A stretch of 9,540 nucleotides of DNA from CALGLS01 sp047626155 (GCA_047626155.1 JBLHRR010000183.1:1-9540), one strand, 5' to 3'. Shown: positions 1-7,008, counted from the stretch's first letter. A program made the numbers and translations. The notes: a model not told the origin generated them from the letters alone.

Positions 1-83
1 AAATCTAAATCTAAATGCGCTTAGTTCGCAAGCCAAGGGAATTTTGATTTCAATTTTGATTCCCCATCCTGTTAAGTATTTCT

Positions 84-91
84 TATTTTTG
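84..91 (+). promoter_or_regulatory. Putative Bacteroidota -7 promoter box
   Basis: The octamer TATTTTTG fits TAnnTTTG, the -7 element used by the Bacteroidota primary sigma factor. It lies 102 bases before the start codon at 194 and would give a 5' leader of roughly 90-100 nt. The nearest upstream TTTG (55-58) is 25 bases away, longer than the usual 19-21, so the -33 half is weak. Such boxes arise by chance in AT-rich DNA. Confidence 0.35.
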
Positions 92-193
92 CAGAATTGA
101 CAATTATAGAAACATCATTCCTGTATTTCTAATCGTTGAATAACTGACTTACAAAACTAAATCAGTGAATTATCAAGTAACAAATCAAAATTC

Positions 194-2299
194 ATGAAAT
201 CAACAACACAATACCTTTTCACCCTTCTATTCGCTTTCACAGCCTTCACTACTTCTGCTCAAGTTGCCAACTTTGAGGAAACCTGGAAAGAGTTTCTCTC
301 CAAAGAGAAAATTTCCAATATCAGCGACATGACCAAGCCGCCCAAAAATCAGAAGATGGATTATGCCAAATACTGCCTGATGTATACCAATACCTATTAT
401 TGTTCTGGGAACATCAGTGGGGCGCAGAAACAGATGGAGGAAATTAGGGTAGTTGGAGAAGATGTTTACACCAAGATTCCTGGCTTTGCAGAAAGACATG
501 ATATTCTGGATATCAATATTGAGGCATATCATGAGGTGAATCAATTGTGGAATAACTTTTTGAAAAACAAAACCGTCAACTTTGAGGCATTGGAAGATCT
601 GTCCTATGCTCAAAAAGTTTGCGAAAAAGGAACACTAGCCAAATACGCTTATATGATGGCCTATGGCAATTATTGTAAAGGTGATTTAGCGGAAGCGAAA
701 CGTTTTTTCAATAAGCGTGTGATGACCTTAGTAGAAAAAACATCTCTGAATCTTAGTGATGTGAATGGATTGGAAGCAGAAGTCGGAACCATGAAAAAAG
801 TACTTGCCGGGCTCAATGCTCTTGGGCCAGCTTGGAAAGAATATCTGAATACAGATGTTTCTCCTGGTTTCGATACGGAACTTCCAGAAATCGCTTGTAA
901 CCCAGTGCCATCCATCAAAGCATATATACTGAAAGCCGCTGTTGATGTTTGTGACAACGGAACTGAAATGTTAGAAAAAATAAGTACGCTACAATCTAAC
1001 AGTGATGTTACACTTAGTGGCCCACTCGCTGAAAAATTGGATTGGTTGAAATCTGAAGTTAAGAAATACAACGGTGATGTGGCTACGCTAAACAAAGCAT
1101 GGAAAGATTTCATTCCTGACAATGAGCTTGATAGTGAATTGGATTTCACCAAGGAGTATTGCGAAAAAAACGCACAGATCAAATCGTACATCATGGATGG
1201 CACCATCAACGCCTGTGTCATCGGATGGGAAAAGCTGGAGCAGGTAGTCACCATTTGGAAAGCAGAGAAAATTGATTTGGATGACATCACCCTTGCCAAG
1301 ATCAAAGGTTTGAAAACCAAATTGGAGTCCGCTAAAAAGGACGAAGAAAACCTAGCTAGCTTGTGGTCCACTTTCGTAGAAAACAGAGATACCTTAACTG
1401 AGAAATATGAACTTGCTGATTTTTACTGTAACAATATGCTACAAGTAAAATCATGGGCCATCGCCGGGCATATGGATGCTTGCACAAATGGTCAAAGCTT
1501 CATCGATAAAATCGACATTCTCCAAAAGGAAGAGTCACTTAAGTTTACGGATACATTGAATTGTAGCGTCAAACACTTACGTCAAAAGATCTATGACTGT
1601 CGCTATTGGGAGTTGGTTGATGTGGCTAGGAAAGAGACCCATGCGGAGCGCGAAAGATTCGGCCCGGCTTCTTCTAAAGTCATGCAACTGGATTTAAACT
1701 CAGACAAGCTACCATGTGAAACTACTGTTGGATACGAAGCCTTGGGTAATATCGGTATTAAATACACCATCACTACTTATCTTTGTCAAGACATTGATTT
1801 AGCTAAAATGGGCGACCCGGAGTATTACAAAAAAATAGCGACTTGGGTAGATGGTGAAGTTCTGCAAAAGTATTGTGAGAAAAATATGCGTTGTAAAGAA
1901 GATTTCTTCATTTACCTTGAAGGCCATACGGATGGCAATCCTTTCAGAGGAGCTCGTTATAAAAAATCATTAGACATTCCTGCGGGGATGGCCTTCACCC
2001 ATTTTGTAGATGGGGAACCTACCGAAGCGGAGACTAAAAAAGAAATCACCAATAGCCTTAAAAGTAATATGGAGCTAGGGATTGCTCGCGCCTGGACGGT
2101 GAAGAATCAGCTGGACTTTATTGGCGTGCCGATTCATATTGGCGCTTATGAACATCCGAAAACGGAAAAAGGTGGAAAGTATCGGAAGATTGATATTGAG
2201 CTGAATATTACTAAATTGATGTTGGATTTTTATGAGAAGCGATTAGCTCAGTTGGTTGCGGCTGCAGATCTTGGGGAGCGGCCTGGGATTTGTGAGTAA
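194..2299 (+). CDS. Secreted protein with five W/C helical repeats and OmpA-like C-terminal domain
   Basis: I do not recognise a named family for the whole 701-aa protein. Residues 1-23 form a Sec signal peptide (basic start, Phe/Leu-rich core, end at SAQ). Residues about 30-470 carry five repeats of ~90 aa, each opening with a W-x-x-[FY] helix (W31, W119, W214, W303, W391). Repeats 2-5 each hold a Cys pair with exactly 17 residues between (C143/C161, C235/C253, C323/C341, C412/C430); repeat 1 keeps only the second (C70). Residues about 520-672 resemble an OmpA-family peptidoglycan-binding domain: EGHTDG (D580), an ARA motif (R632) and a KYRKIDIEL strand in place of NRRVEI. D580 and R632 match the Asp and Arg that bind diaminopimelate in OmpA, but about 35-40 extra residues separate them. 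Inference: a periplasmic or outer-membrane-associated protein contacting the cell wall, its Cys pairs perhaps disulfide-bonded. The ATG at 194 is supported by the signal peptide; no Shine-Dalgarno is seen. It appears monocistronic. Confidence 0.85.
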   Translation: MKSTTQYLFTLLFAFTAFTTSAQVANFEETWKEFLSKEKISNISDMTKPPKNQKMDYAKYCLMYTNTYYCSGNISGAQKQMEEIRVVGEDVYTKIPGFAERHDILDINIEAYHEVNQLWNNFLKNKTVNFEALEDLSYAQKVCEKGTLAKYAYMMAYGNYCKGDLAEAKRFFNKRVMTLVEKTSLNLSDVNGLEAEVGTMKKVLAGLNALGPAWKEYLNTDVSPGFDTELPEIACNPVPSIKAYILKAAVDVCDNGTEMLEKISTLQSNSDVTLSGPLAEKLDWLKSEVKKYNGDVATLNKAWKDFIPDNELDSELDFTKEYCEKNAQIKSYIMDGTINACVIGWEKLEQVVTIWKAEKIDLDDITLAKIKGLKTKLESAKKDEENLASLWSTFVENRDTLTEKYELADFYCNNMLQVKSWAIAGHMDACTNGQSFIDKIDILQKEESLKFTDTLNCSVKHLRQKIYDCRYWELVDVARKETHAERERFGPASSKVMQLDLNSDKLPCETTVGYEALGNIGIKYTITTYLCQDIDLAKMGDPEYYKKIATWVDGEVLQKYCEKNMRCKEDFFIYLEGHTDGNPFRGARYKKSLDIPAGMAFTHFVDGEPTEAETKKEITNSLKSNMELGIARAWTVKNQLDFIGVPIHIGAYEHPKTEKGGKYRKIDIELNITKLMLDFYEKRLAQLVAAADLGERPGICE

Positions 2300-2366
2300 G
2301 AGCAACAACTATCTTTTTGAAAGGATCAAGGGAAATCCTCCGCGGAGTTCTCTAACATAGATTGGT

Positions 2367-2410
2367 AAAAAATAACAGAGCGAATATCGATATTCGCTCT
2401 GTTATTTTTT
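2367..2410. terminator. Perfect 44-bp palindromic bidirectional terminator
   Basis: The sequence is a perfect palindrome centred between 2388 and 2389, with 22-base arms and core AGCGAATATCGATATTCGCT. It begins with A-rich and ends with T-rich sequence: an 8-T run at 2405-2412 on the plus strand and a 6-A run at 2367-2372, which is a T run on the minus strand. It therefore fits an intrinsic terminator in both directions. It starts 67 bases after the stop of the repeat protein at 2299. Confidence 0.85.
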
Positions 2411-2419
2411 TTGATGTTT

Positions 2420-2515
2420 TCATTTGTAAACATTAGCACTCTCATTATTTTTATTTACCCTGACAACATAAAAAAGGAGAGGTTCTTCTCCATATATTTT
2501 CACTTGAGAAAACAT
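2420..2515 (-). other. Possible small ORF or gene-tail remnant (31 codons)
   Basis: An ATG-initiated minus-strand frame encodes 31 residues beginning MFSQVKIYGEEPLLFYVVRV and ending in NVYK. I recognise no family. It is reported because it ends 9 bases from the bidirectional palindrome, as expected for a gene convergent with the repeat protein, and because its beta-strand-like hydrophobic/charged pattern reads like the C-terminal tail of a larger protein. A stop three codons upstream of the ATG and broken frames beyond suggest the 5' part has been lost. A chance ORF is equally possible at this length. Confidence 0.2.
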
Positions 2516-2695
2516 AAAAATAAATTATCATAATTCTCTCGCACTAATTACAATAGTTTTTAGTGGCCCGTAGTACTCTATTAATTTAATTCAAAGAAGG
2601 GTTGTTTTTTAAACGCTTTTACACCAGAGCGGTTAAAGTTTTAATTCATCAATTAAAATGATCGAATCTATCCTTAGGCTTTATAAAAAAGAACT

Positions 2696-2712
2696 GTAAC
2701 TGTTCAGTACGA
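2696..2712 (+). repeat. IS66 left terminal inverted repeat
   Basis: GTAACTGTTCAGTACGA, matching the reverse complement of the right end at 15 of 17 positions. It overlaps the ancestral transposase stop codon (TGA read on the minus strand at 2704-2706). Confidence 0.85.
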
Positions 2713-4197
2713 CTCAGAGCTAGTTAGCTGTTCGGCGACGGAATCATCCATAAACATCCACGTCAAAGCTTCAAAAACATTGACGTTTTGTTTTCGCGCA
2801 GTAACGATATAACTTCTGATTCGCGCAAAACAATTAGCTCCATGCATTTATCTGAAGCAACCAGATATTTTTTGTTTGACTTTCATCATTCGGATATCTC
2901 GTTCAGAAAAATTATTATCAAATGGAACTTTAAAATTGTAAATGAATCTCAAATAATCGTCAGCGTAATCTCTAAGCCTTATTAGTAAATTAAGAGGTGG
3001 TGGTTTAGCATCTCGGCCTCTCTTTTTTTTCAACAGGCGGTTTAAAAGGATTTAAACTTAATCCGGCTTTTATGATCTTGTTATATTGTTTTCGATAATT
3101 ATTAAGTGTTGCTTTAGACAATGCAGATTTACCTTTTAATATCGCTTTTTCTTTCGCCACTTTCATTTTTAAGAGCAGGTCAATCATATCATTTGGCCAA
3201 GCTTGCTTAAAACGTTCTTTGATAAAGATTAAATCTCTAAGGGAATGCGCATTGCATAAACCATGAGTACAAGAATATTTAAAGTAGCTTTTCCAAAAGT
3301 CGTGGATCGCAATCCCTTTAAATTCAGGCAAGATGCCGAAAGAATCCATTGCTTTGGGACCTCTAATTTGGTGAACGCCATAATAAACTGCCGATTCTGT
3401 AGATGTACTATGCAACCAAAATCGTTTGCCATTTACATAAAACCCTGTTTCATCAAATCCAGCGACGGGCGAAAAAATTAATAACTTTTTAAGATCTGTT
3501 TCAAAAGATTCAAGACGGGTATATGCTTCACTTTGAATATTTTGCAATGTACCTGTACTCAAATCGTGTCCAAATAAATCTTTTATTAATTCTTTTGTTC
3601 GAAAGCAAGGAAGCAATTGGTAGCTTTGTAAATATGATGTTATACCTCTTAGCCTTGGTCCGTACTGTACATAATGATTAACACCATTTGGAAAAACACC
3701 ACGATTAACACAGCCACATTTGCATATCTTTATTTCGACTTGATGTTCGGTTACTAATACTTTTATGGGAGATAAATCAAAAACTTGACGTCGTTGGACA
3801 CCATCAGCTTTTTGATTTGAAATACTTTTATAACAATTGCTACACCAGTCAACTTTATGAATTTCAATTTCGTCAGGAACCGTTACCATTTTCAAAGTAT
3901 ATCGCCTTATGTCCTTTTTGACCTCCTGCTTTTAATCCAGATTTACCACGAAGGCTTTTGGGAGCAGGTTTATTAAATCCATCTGTAGATCGTGGCTTAC
4001 TACTGTTCGAACTATTTTTTGAGATTTGATCTTCTAACTCTTTTACTCGAGACTCTAGAACTTCTATTTGTATGATCATAGAAAGATACTACCGCCTCAA
4101 ATAGAATTTGATATTCTAGAGGCAATTGCTTTATGGCATTATGTAGCTTTTCTGGTAGCATCTCAAAAAATAATTCTTTTTTAGTAATTTTCAGCAT
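2704..4197 (-). pseudogene. IS66 transposase (TnpC), broken by three frameshifts and a nonsense codon
   Basis: Four successive minus-strand segments read as one IS66 transposase of about 496 aa. Segment 1 (ATG 4195-4197 to about 4060-4088) is the N-terminus. Segment 2 (to about 3899) has a coiled-coil stretch and the SKNSSNSSKP and GGQKGHKA linker motifs. Segment 3 (about 3898 to 3030) has the zinc-binding Cys cluster (CSNC, CKCGC), the first catalytic Asp in AGFDETGF (codon 3452-3454), the second in IHDFWKSY, and the CNAHSLRDL motif. Segment 4 (3029 down) has the catalytic Glu in NNFSERDIR and KQKISGCFR. Each junction needs one base skipped, consistent with single-base insertions; the last lies in an A8 run (T's at 3023-3030). 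A TAA at 2848-2850 replaces the usual Ser after GCFR, and 47 more in-frame codons (GANCFARIRSYI, QNVNVFEAL) follow to a TGA at 2704-2706. The DDE residues remain but no full-length product is possible. Confidence 0.9.
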
Positions 4198-4199
4198 CT

Positions 4200-4216
4200 T
4201 CGTGCTGAATAGTTAC
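4200..4216 (-). repeat. IS66 right terminal inverted repeat
   Basis: On the minus strand it reads GTAACTATTCAGCACGA and pairs with the left end with two mismatches. The transposase ATG begins 3 bases inside it, leaving almost no leader within the element. Confidence 0.85.
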
Positions 4217-4352
4217 ATACTGTTTTATTAAAAAGTCATTAAATTGCAGTACTAATCTTTATATGAAGCAATAGCTTTTGGCTAGAAACAAAATAGTCAT
4301 ATTTTCCATATTGATCTTATTTTAGAATAAAAATAATACTAGCCGGAAAAAA

Positions 4353-5126
4353 TCAGAGCTTAAATTTCGTCCCACAATTTGGGCATTCACAGTCTTCCTT
4401 ATTTCCTTTTGCTTTTTTCATTTGCAACTTTTCTATAAATGCCGAACTAATAATCCCTGTAGGTAAAGCTATAATACCTATCCCAACAAGGGCAATAATT
4501 CCACTTAAAAATTTCCCAATTGCTGTAATTGGATAAACATCACCATAGCCAACGGTAGTCAACGTAGCAATCGCCCACCAAAAAGAATGGCCAATACTAG
4601 CAAACTTTGCAGGTTGGCTTTCATTTTCAACATAGTACATTAGAGTAGAGGATAAAACCAATAAAATAAGCGCTATAAAAAGTGAAACTACTAAATCCGA
4701 TTTTGTTTCTTTTAGAACTTGATTAATGGTCTTTAAAGAATTAGAGAATCTACCTAATTTGAAAACTCGTAACAATCGGAAAGTCCTTAGAATTCTTATT
4801 ACTCTTAAATCAATTGAAAACATCATCGGTAAATAAAAAGGCAATATTGCTAACAAATCAATCAGCCCAAGAGGTGACAAGGCAAATTTCATCCTGCCTT
4901 TTTCTTTTTTCTTACCTAGATTTGCGGTCCACAGCCTTAAAAGATATTCGATGGTAAAAACGACAACAGAGAATACCTCAATTAATTGAAATAGATATCC
5001 ATAATTATTCCTTAAGCCTTCATAAGATTCAAGAATTAAAGCAACTACATTTATTATTATTAGGCCATAAATAAATTTGATGATCACTTTATTCTCATGA
5101 AATAGATCGTATATTTTTTGTTTCAA
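4353..5126 (-). CDS. Voltage-gated potassium channel (six-TM Kv type)
   Basis: A 257-aa inner-membrane ion channel subunit, expected to assemble as a tetramer and conduct K+. Segments read in order: S1 about 17-33, S2 45-65, S3 84-103, a textbook S4 with a basic residue at every third position (R108, R111, R114, R117, R120, K123, R126), S5 143-165, a pore helix with SFWWAIATLT, the selectivity filter TVGYGD (191-196) and S6 204-231. The length fits compact bacterial Kv channels. The C-terminus ends in a short Cys motif (C246, C248, C251: CECPNCG), half of a zinc-ribbon-like knuckle; a tetramer might share metal sites there (inference). The first possible start is a TTG at 5124-5126, since a stop lies just upstream at 5142-5144; an in-frame GTG at codon 14 is the alternative. 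The leader is an A-rich tract without Shine-Dalgarno. Neighbours are remnants, so it is probably expressed alone. Confidence 0.92.
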   Translation of the reverse strand: MKQKIYDLFHENKVIIKFIYGLIIINVVALILESYEGLRNNYGYLFQLIEVFSVVVFTIEYLLRLWTANLGKKKEKGRMKFALSPLGLIDLLAILPFYLPMMFSIDLRVIRILRTFRLLRVFKLGRFSNSLKTINQVLKETKSDLVVSLFIALILLVLSSTLMYYVENESQPAKFASIGHSFWWAIATLTTVGYGDVYPITAIGKFLSGIIALVGIGIIALPTGIISSAFIEKLQMKKAKGNKEDCECPNCGTKFKL

Positions 5127-5168
5127 TTTTTTGTTTTTTTTTTAAATTTTGAACTACCAGTAAAAAGT

Positions 5169-5366
5169 TTAAAATAACTTAACCACCTTATGAGTAGTAA
5201 CTACATTGTTACAACCCTCTATAGTCAAGAAATACATCCCAGTATTTAGCTCATTTAAATTCCTAATTTCATTATTTATTATTTGCCCTTCAATTAGCCT
5301 CCTCCCATTAATATCGAACAAAGAATAACCATTCCTGTAGTAATAAATTTCACCTTCCAAGAGTTC
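5169..5366 (-). pseudogene. Orphan T9SS type A C-terminal sorting domain fragment
   Basis: About 65 codons read as the C-terminal half of a Por secretion-system (TIGR04183-like) sorting domain: YSLFDINGRRL, then a loop, NLNELNTGMYFLTIEG and a final HKVVKLF. In the family this domain ends a large secreted protein, directs it through the T9SS and is cleaved at the cell surface. Here there is no passenger: an in-frame TAA (5367-5369) precedes the fragment and no ATG exists; only a TTG (5358-5360) could start it. The usual PNP motif at the domain's front is missing. Without a Sec signal it cannot function as made. It lies 22 bases beyond the stop of the GH109 gene, on the same strand but in another frame. 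It is best read as the 3' end of a deleted secreted-protein gene. Confidence 0.75.
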
Positions 5367-5391
5367 TTAATATTTATCCCCCTCGCTTCCG

Positions 5392-6726
5392 CTACCCTCT
5401 CTTCATCCACTTCCCCTTCGTAAAGTCAGGAAACCCAACCGGCGCGGATCCAGTCGCAATAGACTCCTCCGACAAGGGCGTGATCGCCATAAAAGTAGCT
5501 GCATCATAAACATCAATCGGCGGCTCCGTTTTATTCTTTACCGCCTCCACAAAATCATGCACCACAAAGAAATCCATTCCGCCGTGCCCTGCACCTGCAG
5601 CCTGAGCTTCATACTTTTTCCAAAGTGGGTGATCGAATTTATTGAGATACGGTTCTGCCGGTTCCCAACGATGCGCGTCTTTACTAATTCCTTCCAGATA
5701 CAGGGATTTATTGACGTCCATCCAAATCCCTTTTGTTCCTTGTACCCGGAAACCTAAAGAATAAGGCCTTGGCAAATTAGTATCATGACTCAGAATAACC
5801 GACTCCCCATTGGCGGTTTGCAATACTGTTGTTACAACATCTCCTAATTTGAATTCAACCTTGGCATTAGGATGACTTTCGCCACCATCCTGATGATCTA
5901 CGATATAATTATGTAAACCTCTGGCCTTACTAGCAGTAGAAGTCAATTGCATAAAACGATTCCCTCTATTGATGTCAATCATTTGTGCCACCGGGCCAAT
6001 TCCGTGGGTTGGATACATCTCCCCATTTCGATGAACGGAATGATTGGTCCGCCATTTTGATTCGCTGTAACCTTCTTCATTGAATTTGACACCAGTACCA
6101 TAAGGCGTTACTCCATCATTGAATTTCACATGGCGCAGATCGTGCTGATAGCCACCTTCCAAATGCACCAACTCTCCGAACATTCCTTCTCGAACCATGT
6201 TCAGGATCGCCATTACGTCTCTTCTATAACAAACGTTTTCCATGAACATACAAGGCACTCCTGTCTCTTCATAAGTATTCACCAAATCCCAACATTCCTG
6301 AATATTTGTAGCGCCACAAACTTCCATACCTACGTACTTTCCGGCTCGCATTGCAGCCATTGCCATCGGGATGTGCCACAACCAGGGTGTGGCAACAATC
6401 ACTGCATCTACCTTCTCGTCTTCCAACATCCGTAGGTAATCTTTTTCGCCATCGGCAAATAACACAGGTGCGCTTTGTCCAGCTTTGGCAATCATTTTTG
6501 TTGCTTTGCGCAGAACAGCATTGTCTATATCATTTAGTGCCACCACCTCGCAATCTTTTCTTTTTAGAAGGATGCTTAACAAGCTGCGCCCGCGTTCTCC
6601 GAGTCCCATGATTCCGATCTTAATTTTCCGATCGTCTTTTCGACTGAGATAAGTAGGGATGGTTGCTTTAGCTGTTAGGCTGGCTCCGGCTAAAGAGCTT
6701 GTTTTAAGGAAGTTTCTTCTATTCAT
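5392..6726 (-). CDS. GH109 glycosidase (alpha-N-acetylgalactosaminidase type), Gfo/Idh/MocA fold, Tat-exported
   Basis: Predicted NAD-dependent glycoside hydrolase of family GH109, whose characterised members remove alpha-linked N-acetylgalactosamine by an oxidation/elimination mechanism with tightly bound NAD. The start is placed at ATG 6724-6726 because the protein then opens with the Tat motif MNRRNFLK and a short hydrophobic stretch; the frame is open 29 codons further up but that part is not signal-like. The 444-aa product has the Rossmann motif GLGERG (41-46), VATPWLWH (111-118), MENVCYRRDVMA (162-173), GGYQHDLR (191-198), YPTHGIGP (238-245, with Tyr and His of the active-site region), DINRGNRF, RGLHNYIV, LPRPYSLGFRVQGTKG (318-333) and GAGHGGMDFFV (378-388). 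These match the GH109 pattern rather than generic sugar dehydrogenases. No SusCD or other glycan genes adjoin it here. Substrate specificity cannot be read from sequence. Confidence 0.92.
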   Translation of the reverse strand: MNRRNFLKTSSLAGASLTAKATIPTYLSRKDDRKIKIGIMGLGERGRSLLSILLKRKDCEVVALNDIDNAVLRKATKMIAKAGQSAPVLFADGEKDYLRMLEDEKVDAVIVATPWLWHIPMAMAAMRAGKYVGMEVCGATNIQECWDLVNTYEETGVPCMFMENVCYRRDVMAILNMVREGMFGELVHLEGGYQHDLRHVKFNDGVTPYGTGVKFNEEGYSESKWRTNHSVHRNGEMYPTHGIGPVAQMIDINRGNRFMQLTSTASKARGLHNYIVDHQDGGESHPNAKVEFKLGDVVTTVLQTANGESVILSHDTNLPRPYSLGFRVQGTKGIWMDVNKSLYLEGISKDAHRWEPAEPYLNKFDHPLWKKYEAQAAGAGHGGMDFFVVHDFVEAVKNKTEPPIDVYDAATFMAITPLSEESIATGSAPVGFPDFTKGKWMKRG

Positions 6727-6835
6727 ATTTGATTGTTTGATGTAATTGTAAAGTGGAAAAGTACGTAATTTATAGGACACAATTAAATTGCGGGGCAGAG
6801 GAAGTCTGACCATGTTCCCTTTTAGTGTATTTACT

Positions 6836-6862
6836 CAGGCAGAGGCCGCAAAGGCCGCAGAG
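6836..6862 (-). repeat. 27-bp GCAGAGGCCGCAGAG-type repeat, copy 1
   Basis: This copy matches the reverse complement of 6982-7008 at 23 of 27 positions. Its CAGAGGCC (6840-6847) can also pair with GGCCTCTG (6891-6898), giving a local 8-bp stem. A partial third copy at 6891-6905 matches 6997-7011 at 13 of 15 positions. Similar 'CTCTGCGGCCTCTGCGTG' strings occur in intergenic DNA of many environmental bacteria (general recollection, not searched). Confidence 0.7.
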
Positions 6863-6981
6863 CCAAGTGTAAAATTCGCGATCGCTCTATGGCCTCTGTG
6901 TGAATACAAAAACGTATAGTGAATTAATACGCAAATAATACAAATTGCTCATACGTATCTAGGTCCTGAAATTGCATCTCG

Positions 6982-7008
6982 CTCTGCGTTCTCTGCGGCC
7001 TCTGCGTG
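6982..7008 (+). repeat. 27-bp CTCTGCGGCCTCTGCGTG-type repeat, copy 2
   Basis: Inverted relative to copy 1, matching 23 of 27 positions. It is internally repetitive, with three CTCTGCG/CTCTGCGG-like units at about 9-bp spacing. It lies about 100 bases before the barrel-protein start. Confidence 0.7.

Larger units (their letters stand above)
2300..2695. other. Intergenic region, AT-rich, no confident gene
   Basis: This 396-base gap holds the palindromic terminator (2367-2410) and a 31-codon minus-strand ORF (2420-2515), both listed separately. From 2528 to the IS edge at 2696 all frames are broken by close stops. One minus-strand stretch of about 18 codons at roughly 2584-2640 reads as plausible protein but has no start or recognisable motif. 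It looks like degraded sequence next to the insertion element. Confidence 0.5.
2696..4216 (-). mobile_element. IS66-family insertion sequence (tnpC-only type), inactivated
   Basis: The element is 1521 bp and bounded by 17-bp terminal inverted repeats matching at 15 of 17 positions, both starting with GTAA as is usual for IS66. It encodes only one protein, the DDE transposase, like the shorter ISBst12-type members that lack tnpA and tnpB. The transposase frame nearly fills it: the ATG lies 3 bases inside the right repeat, and the final stop lies within the left repeat. The family makes 8-bp target duplications, but the flanks (AAAGAACT left, ATACTGTT right) do not match, so the insertion is old, rearranged or recombined. 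Transposase damage indicates it cannot move on its own. Confidence 0.9.

Noticed and set aside
41..61. Short direct repeat ATTTTGATT-TCA-ATTTTGATT near the left edge
   Set aside because: Two AT-rich copies of about 9 bases are expected by chance in an intergenic region and have no further structure.
227..1371. Long minus-strand frames (227-613 and 670-1371) opposite the repeat protein
   Set aside because: They are antisense shadows: no family motifs, Ser/Phe-rich composition typical of reverse reading, and the plus-strand gene has a signal peptide and clear repeats.
2760..2850. A further frameshift in the transposase tail after the TAA at 2848
   Set aside because: Careful re-reading shows the tail (GANCFARIRSYI to the TGA at 2704-2706) is in the same frame as the segment before the stop, so only a nonsense change is needed.
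2788..2985. Plus-strand 65-codon frame
   Set aside because: It is antisense to the catalytic-Glu segment and C-terminal tail of the IS66 transposase, whose motifs are unambiguous.
3229..3481. Overlapping frames within the transposase region on both strands
   Set aside because: They lie in other frames of the catalytic core (AGFDETGF to CNAHSLRDL) and carry no motif of their own.
5557..6611. Plus-strand frames opposite the GH109 gene
   Set aside because: They are antisense shadows rich in Cys, His and Ser with no recognisable domains.
6727..6813. N-terminal extension of the GH109 protein by 29 codons
   Set aside because: The Tat motif MNRRNFLK marks the true start at 6726; the extension would bury the signal and has no signal-like pattern.
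6878..6885. GCGATCGC octamer resembling the cyanobacterial HIP1 palindrome
   Set aside because: It is a single copy in a clearly Bacteroidota context; one occurrence of an 8-mer is not evidence.
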